From: Rhodococcus sp. OK519
GTDB lineage: Bacteria; Actinomycetota; Actinomycetes; Mycobacteriales; Mycobacteriaceae
Length of the DNA stretch: 64,000 bases
Direction: 5' to 3'
Assembly: GCF_003051005.1 (NCBI RefSeq)
Contig: NZ_QAOW01000006.1
Location: 1 to 64,000, forward strand
In this document: piece after piece, positions 16,778-25,366 of the stretch
Position numbering within the stretch: position 1 is the stretch's first letter
How the letters are laid out: each line of letters opens with the position of its first letter
Program-made: the position numbers and the translations under genes
The notes under the pieces: model-generated
The model's database searches: none
What the model was told of the DNA's origin: nothing
Seen by the model: the letters and a program-made list of their open reading frames with translations, nothing else

Positions 16778-16818
16778 TCACAGGTATCGACCGGGCGGAG
16801 GCGCGAAACTCATCGCGA
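16778..16818 (-). promoter_or_regulatory. Two-block promoter-like element (copy 1)
   Basis: Read on the minus strand: TCGCGATGAGTT, then exactly 20 bases, then TACCTGTGA, ending 28 bases before the ATG at 16750. The same blocks with the same 20-base spacer occur at 22249-22289 before another unlinked gene. The geometry looks like a -35/-10 pair of an alternative (ECF-type) sigma factor. Confidence 0.55.
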
Positions 16819-16820
16819 CG

Positions 16821-17453
16821 TCAGCGCGGATCCTTGAGTTGCATCCAGGCGAGGACCGTGAGGATCCGTAGAGCAGGAACCGACTCGTCCAACTCGGCCT
16901 GCTCCCGGAGCGACACGAGCCTGCGGTGCAGGTCGCCGTCGTCTGCCCGCAGCGCGTCCCGTATCGGTTCGAGGTGTGCCTGTTTGGTCCCGAGCACCTC
17001 GCCGATCGCACGGTCGTAGATCGGAAGCAGTCGCGGCCGCTTACGGGCGATCAGCTTCGACGCAACGGTGCGCCCGATGCTCGGGACCGTCCACAGCGCG
17101 GAGTCGAGCCGACCTACAGGCGAATCGGGCGTCAGCTCGCCGGTCTCGTCGACGAGGTCGCGGTCGGGACCGACCTCGACGAGCAGACGGGCGAACTCGT
17201 CGCCTCGCTCCCTCAGCAGAATCTGCGCGCCGTCCGGTGACACCTCCACCGACAGCATGGTGACCGCGACGAGGTCGTCGGCCGTGAAGACATTCACGTC
17301 CTGCACACGGGTGCCGGTCGAGTCCCACGTGTCCCATCGGGCACCGCTGCGAAGGTACCCGGTCTTGACAAGCGGTTCGGTGAAGTAGCGCCGGAGGACC
17401 GCGACGGCAGCATCGTCGCCGCCGGCAAGGACCTTCGGGAGCTGAATCACCAT
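16821..17453 (-). CDS. Hypothetical protein (DUF6308-like)
   Basis: 210 residues from the ATG at 17453 (MVIQLPKVLAGGDD), chosen because GGAAGAGG lies 9 bases upstream; ATG 17462 is the alternative. Conserved-looking blocks are RRYFTEPLVKTGYLRSGARW, FTADDLVAVTMLSVEV, and SKLIARKRPRLLPIYDRA with VLAWMQLKD at the end. The RKRPRLLPIYD motif recalls actinobacterial DUF6308 proteins, which have no known function. The stop of the upstream gene lies 2 bases away, so both are one transcript. Confidence 0.6.
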   Translation of the reverse strand: MVIQLPKVLAGGDDAAVAVLRRYFTEPLVKTGYLRSGARWDTWDSTGTRVQDVNVFTADDLVAVTMLSVEVSPDGAQILLRERGDEFARLLVEVGPDRDLVDETGELTPDSPVGRLDSALWTVPSIGRTVASKLIARKRPRLLPIYDRAIGEVLGTKQAHLEPIRDALRADDGDLHRRLVSLREQAELDESVPALRILTVLAWMQLKDPR

Positions 17454-17454
17454 G

Positions 17455-18036
17455 TCAGGCATCCTCTTCCATCGCATCGAGGACGAACTGGGCGAACGCA
17501 CGGTTATGGAACTGCGCGTAGGGTCCGCGGCCCTTGCCGACCAGTCGCTCGGCAAGCGGGCGGATCGTCGTCTCGTCCAGCGGCAGTGCGAAGAACTGCT
17601 CGTCGGCGCCCTCCTCGGAAAGGAAGAAGTCGATCAACACACCGTCGCCGTCCGCCGGAGCGAGGTCCGTCTTCTTGAAGCGCAGCAACGGGTTTGACAG
17701 CGTCAGACCATCGAGGCTGTAGCCGGTCGCGCGCTGCAGCGCGGACAGCGACGTGTACAGCACGGTCCGGAAGTCGACTGTCTCCCCGTTCTCCGTGTAC
17801 CGCTCCACGTAGAGGACTTCCATCGGTCCGATGTTGAGCGTGAAGAGACGTTCGCGCTCATCGGTCTTGTTCGTCGCCGGCAGGCAGGCGATGGTCCACT
17901 TGTCCACCTCGCCCGATGCGGGATCGTCGAATGCCGACGCGAGATACCCCGCGACCAGGTCGACGACCACGTCGAAGAAGGGATCCGTGCGCAGCAGTTC
18001 GAAGTTTTCCCGAGTAGCGGCCGGGTTGATCTCCAT
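17455..18036 (-). CDS. Hypothetical protein
   Basis: 193 residues, start MEINPAATRENFELLRTDPFF (a GTG two codons upstream is also possible). The protein is soluble and acidic, with VEVLYVERYTENGETVDF-like strands in its middle and YAQFHNRAFAQFVLDAMEEDA at the end. I do not recognise a family. It is the first gene of a two-gene unit with the DUF6308-like gene, and is divergent from the TPR gene at 18195. Confidence 0.55.
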   Translation of the reverse strand: MEINPAATRENFELLRTDPFFDVVVDLVAGYLASAFDDPASGEVDKWTIACLPATNKTDERERLFTLNIGPMEVLYVERYTENGETVDFRTVLYTSLSALQRATGYSLDGLTLSNPLLRFKKTDLAPADGDGVLIDFFLSEEGADEQFFALPLDETTIRPLAERLVGKGRGPYAQFHNRAFAQFVLDAMEEDA

Positions 18037-18194
18037 GTTCACAGTTCGATCCTGCACGCCGACGTCGGCGAACGGGAAATCGAATCCACCACTCGACGGC
18101 GGTCCCGCCCGCACCTGCGCTTCGTCGCCGCTAGATTCTGACCACGTGCTCCAGCGCCGAGTTCTTGTGTGTCTGACACCGGGAGGGATCCAGA

Positions 18195-20801
18195 ATGGTT
18201 CGTGAGGCGGTGGGTCGAGCCCGCGAAATGCTCGCGGCAGGCGACCAGGAACACGCGCACCGAATTCTGATGCTGACGCTGGACGCCCAACGCGCAGCCA
18301 CCGATGACGGCGAGGCGATTGCGATAGCGGAGGCGACCGGCATGCTCGTCCGGTTGGAGGCGCCCCTCGAACCGCGCGACGTCGTCCAACGCCTTCTCGC
18401 GAGAATGGACGAACTGACGGAAGGCCTCGACGCCGACGCCGTTCGGGAGGCGCGCGCGTTCGCCGAACTCGAGGCGATCGAGTGGGTCCACCAGCACGAA
18501 CCTGACGACGCCGTGGTGCTGGTCGATGTGATGCGCGCGGCGGAATCTCTCGTGTCACGACTCGATGGGAACGCCCGACCGCTCGGCGTGCGGCAGGCAC
18601 GAGCGGAAGCCATGTACACGGCGGCGGTCCTGCAGGAACGCCTGGGCCAGGCCCCCCGTCGGGTGGCGGTCGGACTCGAGACGCTGGCGCTGACTCTCAC
18701 GTCGGAATCCGACGAGCGGTTGCGCCATCTCCGCGTTGCGGCCCTCCATCAGGCCGCCCGCATCCGTTACGACAGCGGAGACGATCCCGAGTCGGCTGTC
18801 GCGCTGATGCGCCGGGTCGTCGACGAAGCCGCGTCTCTCCCGTCGGCGCGTCCGCTCGTGCATGCGGCGTCGCTACGCCTTGTCGACCACGACATCGGTC
18901 TCGGTGTGCCGGGGACGACGGCGATCGCGCACGGCCTGCGCGTCCTGGGCCTGCCCGTCGAAGCGGACTTCGAGACCGTGTCCGAACAGGCCCGACATCT
19001 CGACCGTGTGCTGGACCGCCTCCCCGACTCCGAGCGCGACCTCGTCGCCGCCCGGCACACCACGACCTTGGTGGACCGATACGCCACCTGTCCGTCCGCG
19101 CCCGCTCGTGAGGCCATCCTGTGGTGGGTGCTCACGCGCACTCGCGAGCCAGCCGCGACAACCCCTGCCGAGCATCGGCTCCTCGTTCACACCGACCACG
19201 CGTTCGCCTCCGACACCGACGCGGCCACGGCGCCCGCTCGCGTTCGTGTGGCGGCACGCGTCGCCGAGACGACATCGCGCTTCGGGGACCCCGAAAGCGC
19301 CGTGCGTCTCTACGAGCAGCTCGACGAACGCTTCCGCCGGCATGCGCACGACGCGCGTCTCGTCGTGCCGCTCGCGTTGGCAACCGTCGACCGGGCACTG
19401 CGACTCTGCGACATCGGCCGACGCGCCGACGCTCTGCGCGTCCTGGCGGAGATGCCGCCCCGATACGCCCCCGCGATCGACGTACCCGGTATCCCGGCCG
19501 CCATCGCCCAAGCCATGTATTGGCGAGGACGCTTTCTGCGGGAGGCGGGCGATCTCGCCGCGTCCCGACGTGTCGTCAGCGAGTGCGTCGAGGACGCTGC
19601 CTCTGTCTCCGACCCGGACGTGCGCCTGTGGGCCGCGAACGCACTCTTCTCGGTGTGGCAGTCTCCCGAGCTGGGCAAAGACGAGATCGACCACGCGTTA
19701 GAGCGATTCGCTGGTCTTTTCGCCGACGAGCGCGACGTTCGCATCCGCCGTCTGGACGCGCGGCGACGCCTCCTGGAGTCGACCCGTGCCGCCGAACGCG
19801 GCGACAGGCAGGTCGCGGCTGCCCTACTGCAAGGCCTGGTGACGACTTACGGAAACAGCGACGATCCGGACCTCCGCGACACCGTGGAGCTTGCGGTCGA
19901 GAATCAGAAGATCATCGCGATCTCGTCCCCTGTCGATGGCGGATCGACCTCTGCCGGCGGGGCCCGCTATCGCGAATTGCGGGAGCGACTGCTCCGAGCC
20001 GACGACGCCATCGACGAGGGACGGCGCGCAGATGCCGAGACGCTGCTGAGAGCGGTCGCCGCCGACACCGGGGCGGACTCCGACCCGAACGTCGTCATGC
20101 TCGGGCTCGCGGCGACGGACGTGCTCGGGGGGATTCTGCTCGACGCCGGGCGGTGGGAGGAGCTCGTCGCCGTCGCCCGCAGCGCCGCGTTGCGCCGTCC
20201 GGGTCTCGACACCCGGGCGAGCCGGGTGCAGGCGCGAGGTCACCTGCGCCTCGGCATCGCGCTCGGCCGGTTGGGAGACCAGCGTGCGGCGATCGCGGCG
20301 TACGAAGCGCTCGACCGGCTCGCCGACCGATCGACCGACGGCGACATCGTGGACGCCCGCGAGGTGGCGGCCTACAACCGCGCCGTTCTCATCGACGATC
20401 TGGGCGACCCCATCGCTGCAATCGCCGCCTACGACCACGCACTCGCTGTCCACGAGCGCTCCGTCGATTCACCCGGGCGTCGGCTCCGCCGCGTCAAGTG
20501 CCTGCGCAACAAGGCGCTGCTGCTGTCGGGCCTGGGCCGCCTCCCGGAGGCGACCGGCGTCCATCGACTGGTCCTGGACATCGCCTCCGCTGCCCCCGAC
20601 ACCGCGGTCGCGGAGCGGGGCCGCAAGTCCGCATTCGACCTGGCGGCCGGCTACACGCAACTGGGCCATCATCGAGCAGCAGCGGACCTTTACGCCTGGA
20701 TGCGGTCGGCCCACCACCTCGATTTCTCCCGACCCGAACTCGCATGCATCAAGAGCGCTGCGGGCAAGGCGGTCCGTGCCGCCCGACGCGCACAACAGTG
20801 A
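18195..20801 (+). CDS. Large TPR-repeat protein
   Basis: 868 residues, almost entirely amphipathic helices with many Ala, Arg, Leu and Asp. Recognisable tetratricopeptide units include DAMYTAAVLQERLGQAPRR-like pairs in the first third and HLRLGIALGRLGDQRAAIAAYEAL, NRAVLIDDLGDPIAAIAAYDHAL and LGRLPEATGVHRLVL near residues 675-800. No signal peptide, membrane segment or catalytic domain is visible. The ATG follows GGGAGGGATCCAG. Such proteins scaffold protein-protein contacts; no partner is indicated by its neighbours. Confidence 0.7.
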   Translation: MVREAVGRAREMLAAGDQEHAHRILMLTLDAQRAATDDGEAIAIAEATGMLVRLEAPLEPRDVVQRLLARMDELTEGLDADAVREARAFAELEAIEWVHQHEPDDAVVLVDVMRAAESLVSRLDGNARPLGVRQARAEAMYTAAVLQERLGQAPRRVAVGLETLALTLTSESDERLRHLRVAALHQAARIRYDSGDDPESAVALMRRVVDEAASLPSARPLVHAASLRLVDHDIGLGVPGTTAIAHGLRVLGLPVEADFETVSEQARHLDRVLDRLPDSERDLVAARHTTTLVDRYATCPSAPAREAILWWVLTRTREPAATTPAEHRLLVHTDHAFASDTDAATAPARVRVAARVAETTSRFGDPESAVRLYEQLDERFRRHAHDARLVVPLALATVDRALRLCDIGRRADALRVLAEMPPRYAPAIDVPGIPAAIAQAMYWRGRFLREAGDLAASRRVVSECVEDAASVSDPDVRLWAANALFSVWQSPELGKDEIDHALERFAGLFADERDVRIRRLDARRRLLESTRAAERGDRQVAAALLQGLVTTYGNSDDPDLRDTVELAVENQKIIAISSPVDGGSTSAGGARYRELRERLLRADDAIDEGRRADAETLLRAVAADTGADSDPNVVMLGLAATDVLGGILLDAGRWEELVAVARSAALRRPGLDTRASRVQARGHLRLGIALGRLGDQRAAIAAYEALDRLADRSTDGDIVDAREVAAYNRAVLIDDLGDPIAAIAAYDHALAVHERSVDSPGRRLRRVKCLRNKALLLSGLGRLPEATGVHRLVLDIASAAPDTAVAERGRKSAFDLAAGYTQLGHHRAAADLYAWMRSAHHLDFSRPELACIKSAAGKAVRAARRAQQ

Positions 20802-20922
20802 CCTCCCCGGTCGGAGGATTTCCCGCGGATCGGCGCGCACACCCGGGCGACGCCCCGCGACCACGTTATGGTGCAGATCACACGGCCGACCGTGGGTCGA
20901 CCCGGAGCGAAGGGGAACCGCA

Positions 20923-21690
20923 GTGGAAATCCAGGGAACCGCGGCACTGATCACCGGCGCAGCCTCCGGGCTGGGGGCCGCCACCGCCAAGCGCTTCGCC
21001 GACGCGGGTGCCACCGTGTTCGGCCTGGACCTGGCCCAGTCCATCGAGCGTGCGGGCGACAACGCACCGGCCGGTGTCACGTTCATTCCTACCGATGTGA
21101 CGAGCGAGGCCGAGGTGCAGGCGGCGATCGATCAGATCACCGCGTCCAAGGTTCCGCTGCGCACCGTCGTCAACTGCGCCGGCGTCGGCTGGGCCGGCCG
21201 CATCCTGTCGAAGAACGGCCCGCACGACCTCGAGTTGTTCCGCACCGTGATCACCGTCAACCTGCTGGGCACGTTCAACGTGATGCGCCTGGCGGCCAAC
21301 GCGATGCAGCACCTGCCCACCGTGGACAACTCCGGCCAGCGCGGCATCGTCATCAACACCGCGTCGGTCGCGGCGTTCGAGGGGCAGATCGGGCAGATCG
21401 CGTACACGGCGTCGAAGGGCGGTGTGCACGCCATGACGATCACCGCAGCGCGCGACCTCGCGCAGGTCGGCATCCGCGTCAACACCATCGCCCCCGGCAC
21501 CATCGACACCCCGATGCTCGCGGGGGTCACCGACGAATACCGCAAGAACCTCGAGGCCGGCATCCCGTTCCCGTCCCGGCTCGGCAAGCCCGACGAGTAC
21601 GCCCAGTTGGCGCAGTTCCTCGCCGAGCACGACTACCTCAACGGCGAGACCATCCGTATGGACGGCGCGCTGCGCATGGCACCGCGGTAG
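20923..21690 (+). CDS. Short-chain dehydrogenase, 3-hydroxyacyl-CoA dehydrogenase type II-like
   Basis: 255 residues. The NAD-binding motif ITGAASGLGAATA lies near the N-terminus, NCAG after strand 4, and the catalytic Ser in VINTASVAA, then Tyr-x-x-x-Lys in IAYTASKGGVHAM. NTIAPGTIDTPM completes the family pattern. It resembles HSD17B10/FadB2-type 3-hydroxyacyl-CoA dehydrogenases used in beta-oxidation. I chose the GTG at 20923 (VEIQGTAALITGA) because GAAGGGGAA precedes it and the Rossmann motif starts at once. It stands alone between unrelated genes. Confidence 0.85.
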   Translation: MEIQGTAALITGAASGLGAATAKRFADAGATVFGLDLAQSIERAGDNAPAGVTFIPTDVTSEAEVQAAIDQITASKVPLRTVVNCAGVGWAGRILSKNGPHDLELFRTVITVNLLGTFNVMRLAANAMQHLPTVDNSGQRGIVINTASVAAFEGQIGQIAYTASKGGVHAMTITAARDLAQVGIRVNTIAPGTIDTPMLAGVTDEYRKNLEAGIPFPSRLGKPDEYAQLAQFLAEHDYLNGETIRMDGALRMAPR

Positions 21691-21711
21691 GAGCCCGAGG
21701 CCGCAAGGCGG

Positions 21712-22221
21712 TCAGAACCGCCAACGCGTCTGCGCGTAGACACCTTTCGCGAACGCCAGAACCGTGGACGGTTCGATGCGGAACACCGTGGCCGGTCCAC
21801 CGACGGTGTTGACGAACCGCCCGCCCACGACGTCGAAGCTCCAGTCCGGCCCGTACTTCGCGCGGTACGCGTCGGCGACGCCGGTCAGCGACGCCGGATC
21901 CGAGATCCGTACCGCCCGCCCCTCGATGACGACGTCCAGTCCGGATCCGAGTGCGCTCGACCCCGTCGTCAGCACGATCGCGTCGGATCCGGAGAGGTTG
22001 CGCGCCTTCTGCTCGTCCGGACCGGTGCAGAAGTGCATGCGATCGTCGACCCGGACCGCGATCAGCGGCGTCACGTGCGGTCGGCCGTCGGCGCGCACGG
22101 TGGACAGCCAGAACACCTCGGCGGCGTCGAGCGTGGCCGTCACCTGCGCCCACGTGGAGGGCGGTGCGGACTCGTCACTGAAGCGGCGGTCGAGTTCGGC
22201 GGTGGGCAGCTGGGCGGTCAT
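21712..22221 (-). CDS. Pyridoxamine 5'-phosphate oxidase-like flavin/F420-binding protein
   Basis: 169 residues. The split-barrel pattern is clear: EVFWLSTVRADGRPHVTPLIAV, RMHFCTGPDEQKARNL, and GLDVVIEGRAVRISD. Actinobacterial members bind FMN, F420 or heme and often reduce or sense small molecules; the exact cofactor cannot be assigned here. GGGAG lies 7 bases upstream of the ATG. It shares a conserved upstream element with the gene at 16750. Its 3' end faces the SDR gene across 21 bases. Confidence 0.83.
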   Translation of the reverse strand: MTAQLPTAELDRRFSDESAPPSTWAQVTATLDAAEVFWLSTVRADGRPHVTPLIAVRVDDRMHFCTGPDEQKARNLSGSDAIVLTTGSSALGSGLDVVIEGRAVRISDPASLTGVADAYRAKYGPDWSFDVVGGRFVNTVGGPATVFRIEPSTVLAFAKGVYAQTRWRF

Positions 22222-22248
22222 GGAGGTCTCCCGTCTCGTGGGGTGCTG

Positions 22249-22289
22249 TCACAGGTACAGACCCGGGCCCCGCGGAGAACTCATCGCGA
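22249..22289 (-). promoter_or_regulatory. Two-block promoter-like element (copy 2)
   Basis: On the minus strand: TCGCGATGAGTT, 20 bases, TACCTGTGA, ending 28 bases before the ATG at 22221. Both blocks, the spacer and the distance to the start codon match copy 1 at 16778-16818, while the spacer sequences differ. Shared control by one sigma factor or regulator is likely. Confidence 0.55.
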
Positions 22290-22302
22290 GGCCCCCACCC
22301 GC

Positions 22303-22367
22303 CGCGACAAGTGCGCGAAACGCGGGGTCGGGGGCACGAAACGCGCGATAAGTGCGCAAAACGCGGG
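22303..22367. repeat. Dispersed intergenic repeat, two direct copies
   Basis: Copies at 22303-22326 and 22344-22367 share the core CGCGAYAAGTGCGC followed by RAAACGCGGG, and match the inverted pair at 241-307. They lie 3' of the minus-strand nuclease gene and upstream of the PNPOx-like gene's promoter region. Confidence 0.65.
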
Positions 22368-22416
22368 GTCGGGCGGGGAGACGGGCGGGTGACGGGGCGG
22401 GGAGGACGGGAGGCGT

Positions 22417-24012
22417 CTACAACTCCGACTCGTGCGGGATCTCGGAGACCGCCCGCTCACTCATCCACTCGCGCAGCACCTTGGTGGCGATGACGTCGTC
22501 CTCGTTGTACTCGAGGAGCCGCTGGCGCTGGGTGAGATCGGGGTCGCCGTCGTAGCCGACGGCCTCGCGGTACCAGCTCATGGACGCCTCGCCGTTGGCC
22601 TCCGCGTCGCGCCAATGGAAGCCGGCCACCGGGGCGATCTTCTTGAGCCCCTTGCCGTTCGGGCATACGAAGTTCTCGCCGACGGCCTGGTAGATGTCCA
22701 CCCACTGCGGGCTGTCGATGAACTCGCGGATCGCGGCGACGGTGGGGATGCCCGGGGCGCCGGCGAAACGGCGGGCCGAGTCGAGCAGCCACTTGTCCTC
22801 GGCGGAACGCGAATAGCAGTAGGCGGCAAAGGTTTTGCCGACGGCCGCAGCGCCGGCCCGCTCGGCCATGAGCCACGTCCAGAACTCTGCGAACGAGCGC
22901 GCCTCGTCGACGGTGGGCACCGGGTCCCAACTCACGAACGGGCGATACACAGACGTTCCGGCGACGTTGAGCAACGTGCCCCACAGGTAGGCACCGTGCT
23001 CCTGGTAGCTCTCCATGTCGACGTCCACCTCGACATCGGCCCGGGTCACGGTCACCATCTGATGCCGGCGTACCAACGGCGCCTTCGCGATCCACGCCTT
23101 CGCGGTGACGAGGGTGTCGTGGAACGACGTGTGCGGCCAGTCCTCCGGCGCATCGCCCTCCCACGCGGCGAGTTGCTCGATGGTGCGCACCCCACGCTCG
23201 CGCAGTGCGTCGGCGCGCGATCCCGACGCCACCAGCGAGACGTCGTGGGCCGCCTCGAGCTTCTCCCGGCAGCCGGTCCACCACGGGCACGAGCGGCACT
23301 CGCCGATCTGCGACGGCACCGTCTCGATCTCGCCGCGGGCGACGGCGATCCGGTCGGCGAAGCGCTCGTCGTAGTCCCCGAGGACGGTGGACAGGTCGTG
23401 CACGAGCACGCAGTCGGCGCCGTAGCCGATCGCACCGCCGAGCAGAGCCGGGCTCGCCAGATCGTGCCGCTCGAGCATCCGATGCACCTGGGCGAGCCGC
23501 ATCTGGTCGCGCAACTGGGCGCGGACCTTCCGCTTCTCGTCGACCTTCGGGGCCCACTCGAACAGGCCGGTCGTGGTGGCGCCGGTGCCCGGGTCGGTGA
23601 CCTTGTGGTTGACGACGATGACGGGGATGTAGCCGCCGCGGTCGGCATCGCGCAGCAGGATCTCGACGCGCCCGCGCCGGCCGGTGTCCCGCTCGGAGGG
23701 CAGCACTGCGCCCCAGATCTTCTCGGCCCCGGCCCGGCACGCCTCGAGGGTGGCTCGGGCGCGCTGCCCGGCCGGTCCGTCGGGGGCGATCCGCACCCAC
23801 GCGCCCGGGTCGGCGTCCATGAGCCGGACGCGGACCGCCTCGCGCTGCGCGGCCGCCGCCTCCTGACGCTGCTTGACTCCGGTGTTCTCGGGAGCCGCCG
23901 CCAGCAGGTCGGGGTAGGAGGCATCGAGATGGACGCGGTGGCGACACCGGGTCAGCGCACCGGGCTCGAGAAGCACGGGGGCGCCGTCACGCGGGCCGTT
24001 CGGGGAACACAC
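22417..24012 (-). CDS. RecB-like (TM0106-type) putative nuclease
   Basis: About 531 residues if the GTG at 24012 (VCSPNGPRDG) is the start; the true start is uncertain. The N-terminal half has LEPGALTRCRHRVHLDAS, GRVEILLRDADRGGYIPVIVVNHKV (a PD-(D/E)XK-like core) and the Cys cluster CRSCPWWTGC, as in Cas4/RecB-type iron-sulphur nucleases. The C-terminal third has an RNase H-like region with SAEDKWLLDSARRFAG and LEYNEDDVIATKVLREWM. This two-domain layout fits TM0106-family RecB-like proteins of Actinobacteria. The role is unknown; DNA repair is the usual guess. No helicase domain follows. Confidence 0.65.
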   Translation of the reverse strand: MCSPNGPRDGAPVLLEPGALTRCRHRVHLDASYPDLLAAAPENTGVKQRQEAAAAQREAVRVRLMDADPGAWVRIAPDGPAGQRARATLEACRAGAEKIWGAVLPSERDTGRRGRVEILLRDADRGGYIPVIVVNHKVTDPGTGATTTGLFEWAPKVDEKRKVRAQLRDQMRLAQVHRMLERHDLASPALLGGAIGYGADCVLVHDLSTVLGDYDERFADRIAVARGEIETVPSQIGECRSCPWWTGCREKLEAAHDVSLVASGSRADALRERGVRTIEQLAAWEGDAPEDWPHTSFHDTLVTAKAWIAKAPLVRRHQMVTVTRADVEVDVDMESYQEHGAYLWGTLLNVAGTSVYRPFVSWDPVPTVDEARSFAEFWTWLMAERAGAAAVGKTFAAYCYSRSAEDKWLLDSARRFAGAPGIPTVAAIREFIDSPQWVDIYQAVGENFVCPNGKGLKKIAPVAGFHWRDAEANGEASMSWYREAVGYDGDPDLTQRQRLLEYNEDDVIATKVLREWMSERAVSEIPHESEL

Positions 24013-24133
24013 GATGTGGAAGATTATGTGCTCACCTAGGGTAAAGCCGAAAGCGGCGGAGCCTAAACAAACACAGATAAGCTGTGAGACAGTCCGCCGC
24101 CGCGCCGAAACACCAGATGGAGGGGCCTTTCCA

Positions 24134-24775
24134 GTGGGGTTGTTCACAAAACGTAAGCGGCGCGCCACGCGCAAGGCCGAGGCGAAGGCGCTCAAGCACA
24201 AGGCGAAGCTCGAGGCCAAGCTGGGCGCGAAGAACGACCGCAAGAAGCACCGGTCGGATTCGAAGGCCCAGCAGAAGGCTCGGAAGAAGGTCGACAAGGC
24301 CCAGATCTCGACGCTGAAGGCTCAGGAGAAGGCCGCGGTCAAGTCCGCCGAGACGGGCCTGAGCGTCGCGCAGCTGCGCCGCTACATGGGTGTCGCCCGC
24401 CTGCTCGCCCCGGTCGTGGTGCCGCTCGCCTACCGCGGCGCGACGGCACTGCGCGGCCAGCTCGACGCGCAGCGCGCGCAGCGCATGGGCATCGCCGTCG
24501 ACCAGCTCGGCGAGTACACCGGCCACGGCGCCAAGCTCAGCGCCCGCATCGCCGGTGCCGAGAAGTCGGTCGACGAGATCGTCGCCCGGCATCCCGGTGA
24601 CGCGGAGACGCAACAGTTCGCGACCGCGATCCGTGGCCGCCTCACCGACCTCGGCACCGCCGTCCACGCCTCCGAGCAGATGCCGCCCGCCCGCCGCAAG
24701 CAGGCGCACCACGCCATCTCCACCGAGCTCGACGGCGTCGAGGCCGACATCCTCGCCCGCCTCGGCGTCCGCTAG
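24134..24775 (+). CDS. DUF6474-like basic protein
   Basis: 213 residues. The first 75 residues are extremely rich in Lys, Ala and Arg (VGLFTKRKRRATRKAEAKAL and on), forming a long charged helix or coiled coil. A short hydrophobic stretch (MGVARLLAPVVVPLAYRGA) and a helical C-terminal domain (ARIAGAEKSVDEIVARHPGD) follow. The pattern fits DUF6474 of Corynebacteriales/Mycobacteriales, role unknown, possibly membrane- or nucleic-acid-associated. The GTG at 24134 is chosen since GGAGGGG lies upstream. Divergent from the nuclease gene. Confidence 0.65.
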   Translation: MGLFTKRKRRATRKAEAKALKHKAKLEAKLGAKNDRKKHRSDSKAQQKARKKVDKAQISTLKAQEKAAVKSAETGLSVAQLRRYMGVARLLAPVVVPLAYRGATALRGQLDAQRAQRMGIAVDQLGEYTGHGAKLSARIAGAEKSVDEIVARHPGDAETQQFATAIRGRLTDLGTAVHASEQMPPARRKQAHHAISTELDGVEADILARLGVR

Positions 24776-24796
24776 CCGAAGAAGCCCCCGGCCACC

Positions 24797-25324
24797 GTGT
24801 CCACCCGCCGCCCCGCCCCGACCGCCGCGCTTCGTGGCGGCGCGGTGGGCGCGCTGGCGGCGGCGCTGGCCGTCGCCGCGCACGGCATCGCCGGCGGCGG
24901 GTTTCCCGGTTCCGCGGCCCTGACGCTGCTGCTGGCCTCGTGCGCCGCGGTCGGTGCCACCGTCGGCGGGATTCCCGTCCTCGGTCGCAGCCGTGTCGCG
25001 CTACTCGCGGCGCTCGCGGCGGGCCAGGGCGCGGGGCACCTCACGCTCACGCTGGTGTCCGACAGCCACGTCCATGCCGGGACGCCGGCCACCGCGATGC
25101 TCGCCGCGCACGCCGCGGCGACCGTCGTGTGCGCGGGCCTGATCCTCGGCGCCGAACGGTTGTACGGACCGGTCACTCGCGTGATCCGGACGGTCCTGAC
25201 ACCGCCCACCCTCGGCGTCCAATCGACGCTTTCTGCTCGTCCGCGGCCGCTCGACCGCCGCGCGGCGCGCCTGACCGTGCTCGCCACCGGGCTGTCCCGG
25301 CGCGGACCGCCGCTGTTCGCCTGA
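24797..25324 (+). CDS. Small membrane protein of the copper cluster
   Basis: 175 residues, GTG start. Four hydrophobic segments lie at about 15-30, 38-60, 65-85 and 98-118, followed by a basic cytoplasmic tail. His residues cluster in GHLTLTLVSDSHVHAG, which could bind metal at the outer face. I do not recognise a named family, but its place 42 bases before the ycnI-copC-copD genes on the same strand suggests a part in copper handling. No good ribosome site is visible. Confidence 0.6.
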   Translation: MSTRRPAPTAALRGGAVGALAAALAVAAHGIAGGGFPGSAALTLLLASCAAVGATVGGIPVLGRSRVALLAALAAGQGAGHLTLTLVSDSHVHAGTPATAMLAAHAAATVVCAGLILGAERLYGPVTRVIRTVLTPPTLGVQSTLSARPRPLDRRAARLTVLATGLSRRGPPLFA

Positions 25325-25366
25325 CCCGCGAACCGGTACCTCCGCACAGAAAAGACACCCGAAGAA

